36,341 nt of DNA, taken from NCBI GenBank assembly GCA_045589955.1, contig JAZNQD010000049.1:1-36341 (forward strand). The letters run 5' to 3'. Below the pieces are notes generated by a model that ran no database searches, was not told where the DNA came from, and was given only the letters and a program-made list of their open reading frames with translations. Source of the stretch: CAJGCS01 sp045589955 (lineage in GTDB: Bacteria > Bacillota_I > Bacilli_A > ML615J-28 > CAG-313). Of the stretch, positions 33,465 through 36,341 are shown piece by piece. The position numbers were made by a program, and so were the translations under genes. Within the stretch, counting starts at the first letter, position 1, and the number at the start of each line of letters is the position of its first letter.

Positions 33465-34355
33465 TTTTTTTAATTCTTCTTTTTCTGCTAAATTATCTAA
33501 TTTAATAGCTCCAATACCTAAAAGTCCTGGACCTGAGTGAGCGCCTATACATGCGGCAATAGGTGAATAACCTACTGAAACAACTTTCTCACCAAATTTA
33601 TGTTTCATTTCTTCAATCATTACTTTAATTTCTTCTGGTCTACCAGAGTCTTGAGCAAGGAAAATAACTTCCTCGGCATCTTTTACTCCTTCTTCAACCA
33701 GCTCAAACTCACGTTTCAAAGCTCTTTTTAAAGTACGAACTTTTTCATGAATTTTTAAAAGTCCTGTATCATCGCCTAAGAAGATAATTGGTTTTATTTT
33801 CATTAAACCGCCAATAAAGCCTAAAGCTCCACTTAAACGACCATTTTTAACTAAATATTTTAAATTATCAACTACGAAATATGCAAAAGTATTGTCTTGC
33901 ATATTTTTAAGTTCTTTTAGTATTTGTTCAGGTTCATAATTTTTTTCTGCTAAAATTTCTGCATATTTTGCAAGATAAGCTTGCATAATGCATGTTGTAT
34001 GGCAAGGAAAAACATGAAAGTTTACTCCTTTAGCATACATGCCGCCTATAGCAAATAAATTATTTCCATAACCAGATAAACCAGTAGATAGAGGAATAAA
34101 GATAACATCGGTGCAGCCCTCTTCAACACATTGTTGAACACCATTTAAAATCTCGGAAGGATATGGAGCACTCGTTGAAGGGATAGTATCAGACTTTTCG
34201 ATCATTGGATAGAAATCATATGCATTTGTGTCCTTGCCATCTAATAAAACTTGTTCTCCAAAATTAATAGGAATTCTTGCGATTTTAATGTTATGCTCAA
34301 AGGTCATATATTCAAGGCCAGCACCACTATCAGTGATGATTCCAACCTTTTTCAC
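33459..34355 (-). CDS. DegV family fatty-acid-binding protein
   Basis: 298 residues. DegV proteins bind a fatty acid in a deep pocket; FakB members hand it to the kinase FakA for phospholipid synthesis. Features: GIITDSGAGL at the N-terminus, TIPSTSAPYPSEI (about 57-69), the STGLSG loop (about 89-94) and LKYLVKNGRLSG with two-lobed architecture. The start is GTG (34353-34355) with AAGGAGGA inside the end of pnp, 2 nt after the pnp stop. Which FakB class it belongs to cannot be told here. Confidence 0.92.
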   Translation of the reverse strand: MKKVGIITDSGAGLEYMTFEHNIKIARIPINFGEQVLLDGKDTNAYDFYPMIEKSDTIPSTSAPYPSEILNGVQQCVEEGCTDVIFIPLSTGLSGYGNNLFAIGGMYAKGVNFHVFPCHTTCIMQAYLAKYAEILAEKNYEPEQILKELKNMQDNTFAYFVVDNLKYLVKNGRLSGALGFIGGLMKIKPIIFLGDDTGLLKIHEKVRTLKRALKREFELVEEGVKDAEEVIFLAQDSGRPEEIKVMIEEMKHKFGEKVVSVGYSPIAACIGAHSGPGLLGIGAIKLDNLAEKEELKKL

Positions 34356-34357
34356 GA

Positions 34358-36341
34358 TTAGTCCTCCTTAACTTCTTTTTTTAGTGCATCTTTTCTTGAT
34401 AAAACTAATTTACCTTTTTCATCGATTTTCATTAATTTAACAATAATTTCATCTCCAAGTTGAACTACGTCTTCTACTTTAGCAACACGACGATCTTCAA
34501 GAGCTGAAATGTGAACTAAACCTTCACAACCAGGCCATAATTCAACAAATGCACCAAAGTCCATAATTTTAACAACTTTAGCTTGATAAATTGTGCCAAC
34601 TTCAGGAACTCTTGTTAAATCAACAATAATCTTAATTGCTTTTTCAATCCATTCTGTATCTGAATGCATAACAAATACGCGTCCATCTTGTTCAATATCA
34701 ATTTTAACATTATTACATTTTTCAATAATTTCAGTAATAACTTTACCACCACTACCAATAACGTCACGGATTTTATCAGGATTAATTCTGATCATCTTAA
34801 CTTTAGGAGCAAAAGGACTTAATTCTGAACGAGTTTCAGAAATAGTTGAAAGCATATGAGCTAAAATTTGCATACGACCTTTTTTAGCTTGAGCTAATGC
34901 TTCTTTTAAGATAGCTGGAGTAATACCTTTGATTTTAATATCCATTTGTAAAGCAGTAATACCATCTTTTGTACCAGCTACTTTAAAGTCCATATCACCA
35001 TAGTGGTCTTCTAAGCCTTGGATATCTGTAAGAATAGTATATTTACTACAGTTATCATCTTCACTAATTAGACCCATTGCAATACCGGCAACTGGTGATT
35101 TAATAGGAACGCCTGCAGCCATAAGAGCCATTGTACCAGCACAAATTGAAGCTTGTGATGAAGAACCATTAGATTCTAAAATTTCTGATACAACACGTAC
35201 AGTGTATGGGAATTCATCTTCACTAGGCATAACTTGTAATAATGCTCTTTCACCTAAAGCACCGTGACCAATTTCACGACGACCAGGTGAACCATAACGT
35301 CCTGTAGAACCTACTGAAAATTGTGGGAAGTTATAATGTAACATGAAACGTTTACCTTCTTCAACACCTAATCCATCAATGATTTGGAATTCATTTAAAG
35401 AACCAAGTGTAACAACAGATAAACTTTGAGTTTGACCACGAGTAAATAAAGCAGAACCATGAGTTCTTTCAAAAATATCAACACGTGATGATAATGGTCT
35501 GATTTCATCAATAGCACGTCCGTCAGGTCTAATCTTATCGTTAGTAATTAAACGACGTACTTCTTCAGCTAAAATGTGTTCTAAAACCATATTAACATAT
35601 TTCATGTTTTGTTCTACATCTTGTAAAGGTAAGTTTTGTTCTGCAAATAATGCTTCAAAATGATTTCTTGTATCCTCATTTACAGCATCGATTGCAGCTT
35701 CACGTGCTAATTTTTCATGAGTAGAAATAGCAGGAATTAAAGTAGGTTCAGCATAAGCGCGTACTTCTTGTTCTAATTCTGCAGGAATTTTGAATAAACT
35801 AACTTCACGTTTTTCTTTACCAACTGCAGCTACAATTTCTTTTTGGAATGCACAAAGACGTTTGATTTCTTCATGACCAAATAATAATGCACCTAACATA
35901 TCATCTTCACTTACTTGTTTAGCACCTGCTTCAACCATATTAATTGCTTCTTTAGTTCCAGCAACAGTTAAATCAATATCAGATAATTCTAATTGTTCTA
36001 TTGTTGGATTAATTACAAATTCTCCATTTACACGTCCTACCTTTACACCAGCAATAGGTCCATTAAATGGTATTTTACTAATACATGTACAAAGTGATGA
36101 ACCAAACATTGCAGTCATTTCAGGTGAATTGTTTTGAACAACTGAAAGAACTGTATTTACTATTTGTACTTCATTTCTAAAGTTTTCTGGAAATAATGGT
36201 CTCATAGGTCTATCAATCATACGAGCAGCAAGTGTTCCTTTTTCAGTAGGACGTCCTTCTCTTTTAATAAATCCACCTGGAATTTTACCTACTGAATATA
36301 ACTTTTCATTATATAGAACCATTAGTGGAAAAAAATCTGAT
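34358..36341 (-). CDS. pnp: Polyribonucleotide nucleotidyltransferase (partial, 5' end beyond window)
   Basis: PNPase, the phosphate-dependent 3'-5' exoribonuclease of RNA decay. The frame is open to the right edge, where SDFFPLMVLYNEKLYS matches the family interior; about 50 N-terminal residues are missing, so an internal Met at 36322 is not the real start. Order: first RNase PH domain, helical linker, second RNase PH domain (GERALLQVMP), KH domain (VIGSGGKVI) and C-terminal S1 domain (GAFVELWPGCEGLVHIS). Probably cotranscribed with degV. Confidence 0.96.
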   Translation of the reverse strand, partial: SDFFPLMVLYNEKLYSVGKIPGGFIKREGRPTEKGTLAARMIDRPMRPLFPENFRNEVQIVNTVLSVVQNNSPEMTAMFGSSLCTCISKIPFNGPIAGVKVGRVNGEFVINPTIEQLELSDIDLTVAGTKEAINMVEAGAKQVSEDDMLGALLFGHEEIKRLCAFQKEIVAAVGKEKREVSLFKIPAELEQEVRAYAEPTLIPAISTHEKLAREAAIDAVNEDTRNHFEALFAEQNLPLQDVEQNMKYVNMVLEHILAEEVRRLITNDKIRPDGRAIDEIRPLSSRVDIFERTHGSALFTRGQTQSLSVVTLGSLNEFQIIDGLGVEEGKRFMLHYNFPQFSVGSTGRYGSPGRREIGHGALGERALLQVMPSEDEFPYTVRVVSEILESNGSSSQASICAGTMALMAAGVPIKSPVAGIAMGLISEDDNCSKYTILTDIQGLEDHYGDMDFKVAGTKDGITALQMDIKIKGITPAILKEALAQAKKGRMQILAHMLSTISETRSELSPFAPKVKMIRINPDKIRDVIGSGGKVITEIIEKCNNVKIDIEQDGRVFVMHSDTEWIEKAIKIIVDLTRVPEVGTIYQAKVVKIMDFGAFVELWPGCEGLVHISALEDRRVAKVEDVVQLGDEIIVKLMKIDEKGKLVLSRKDALKKEVKED

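Noticed and set aside
1..36341. Genetic code 4 (TGA as Trp)
   Set aside because: All inspected Trp codons are TGG and every gene is full length with TGA read as stop.
1..36341. CRISPR array, prophage or tRNA genes
   Set aside because: No spaced repeats, phage genes or cloverleaf-like sequences were seen on either strand.

Overview
The window is low-GC, AT-rich chromosomal DNA, with nearly all genes on the minus strand. It suggests an anaerobic, endospore-forming relative of Bacillus in the class Bacilli, perhaps Erysipelotrichia or an RF39-like gut lineage; that placement is inference. The evidence is single-chain glycyl-tRNA synthetase, type B RNase P RNA, YneF, PlsY, RNase HIII, MutS2 and SpoIVA families, a stand-alone 2[4Fe-4S] ferredoxin, and Bacillus-like gene order (parE-parC divergent from plsY; glyS-dnaG-rpoD-trmK-yqfO; rpsU-yqfC-yqfD; gerM-rdgB; spoIVA-hup). 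TGG encodes tryptophan and no reading frame is broken by TGA, so the standard bacterial code fits, although none of the 32 visible stop codons is TGA.

Layout. 1-1350: right-hand part of an ISL3-type insertion sequence, cut by the window edge. 1357-4116: TldE/TldD protease pair. 4229-7943: SpoVIF-like protein, Der GTPase, and a CMP kinase fused to ribosomal protein S1. 8012-13567: topoisomerase IV (parC, parE), divergent plsY, then yneF. 13716-13883: ferredoxin. 13932-20012: yqfO, trmK, rpoD, dnaG, glyS. 20357-23643: yqfD, yqfC, rpsU, rdgB, gerM. 23784-26530: CPBP membrane protease, HU, SpoIVA. 26663-31801: NTDP phosphatase, Fic, thioredoxin-like, MutS2 and divergent RNase HIII. 31845-36341: prepilin peptidase, EngB, RNase P RNA, DegV and the 3' part of pnp.

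Most of this is core replication, transcription, translation and ribosome assembly. Threaded through it are five sporulation genes (spoVIF-like, yqfC, yqfD, gerM, spoIVA), mostly in their Bacillus neighbourhoods. Upstream of gerM and yqfC I find the same pair of boxes (ACATATT, 14 nt, AATATAAT), with a variant at spoIVA in the same geometry. This fits promoters of the mother-cell factor sigma-E and suggests that the sporulation programme is still wired. Ten sigma-A-type promoters carry the extended -10 TGn motif. I see no CRISPR array, prophage, tRNA gene or novel multi-gene defence cassette. The most notable items are the shared sporulation promoter boxes, the in-frame Cmk-S1 fusion with an internal translation start, a hairpin that would mask the spoVIF ribosome-binding site, the absence of TGA stops, and an RNase P RNA whose first helix overlaps the degV stop codon.
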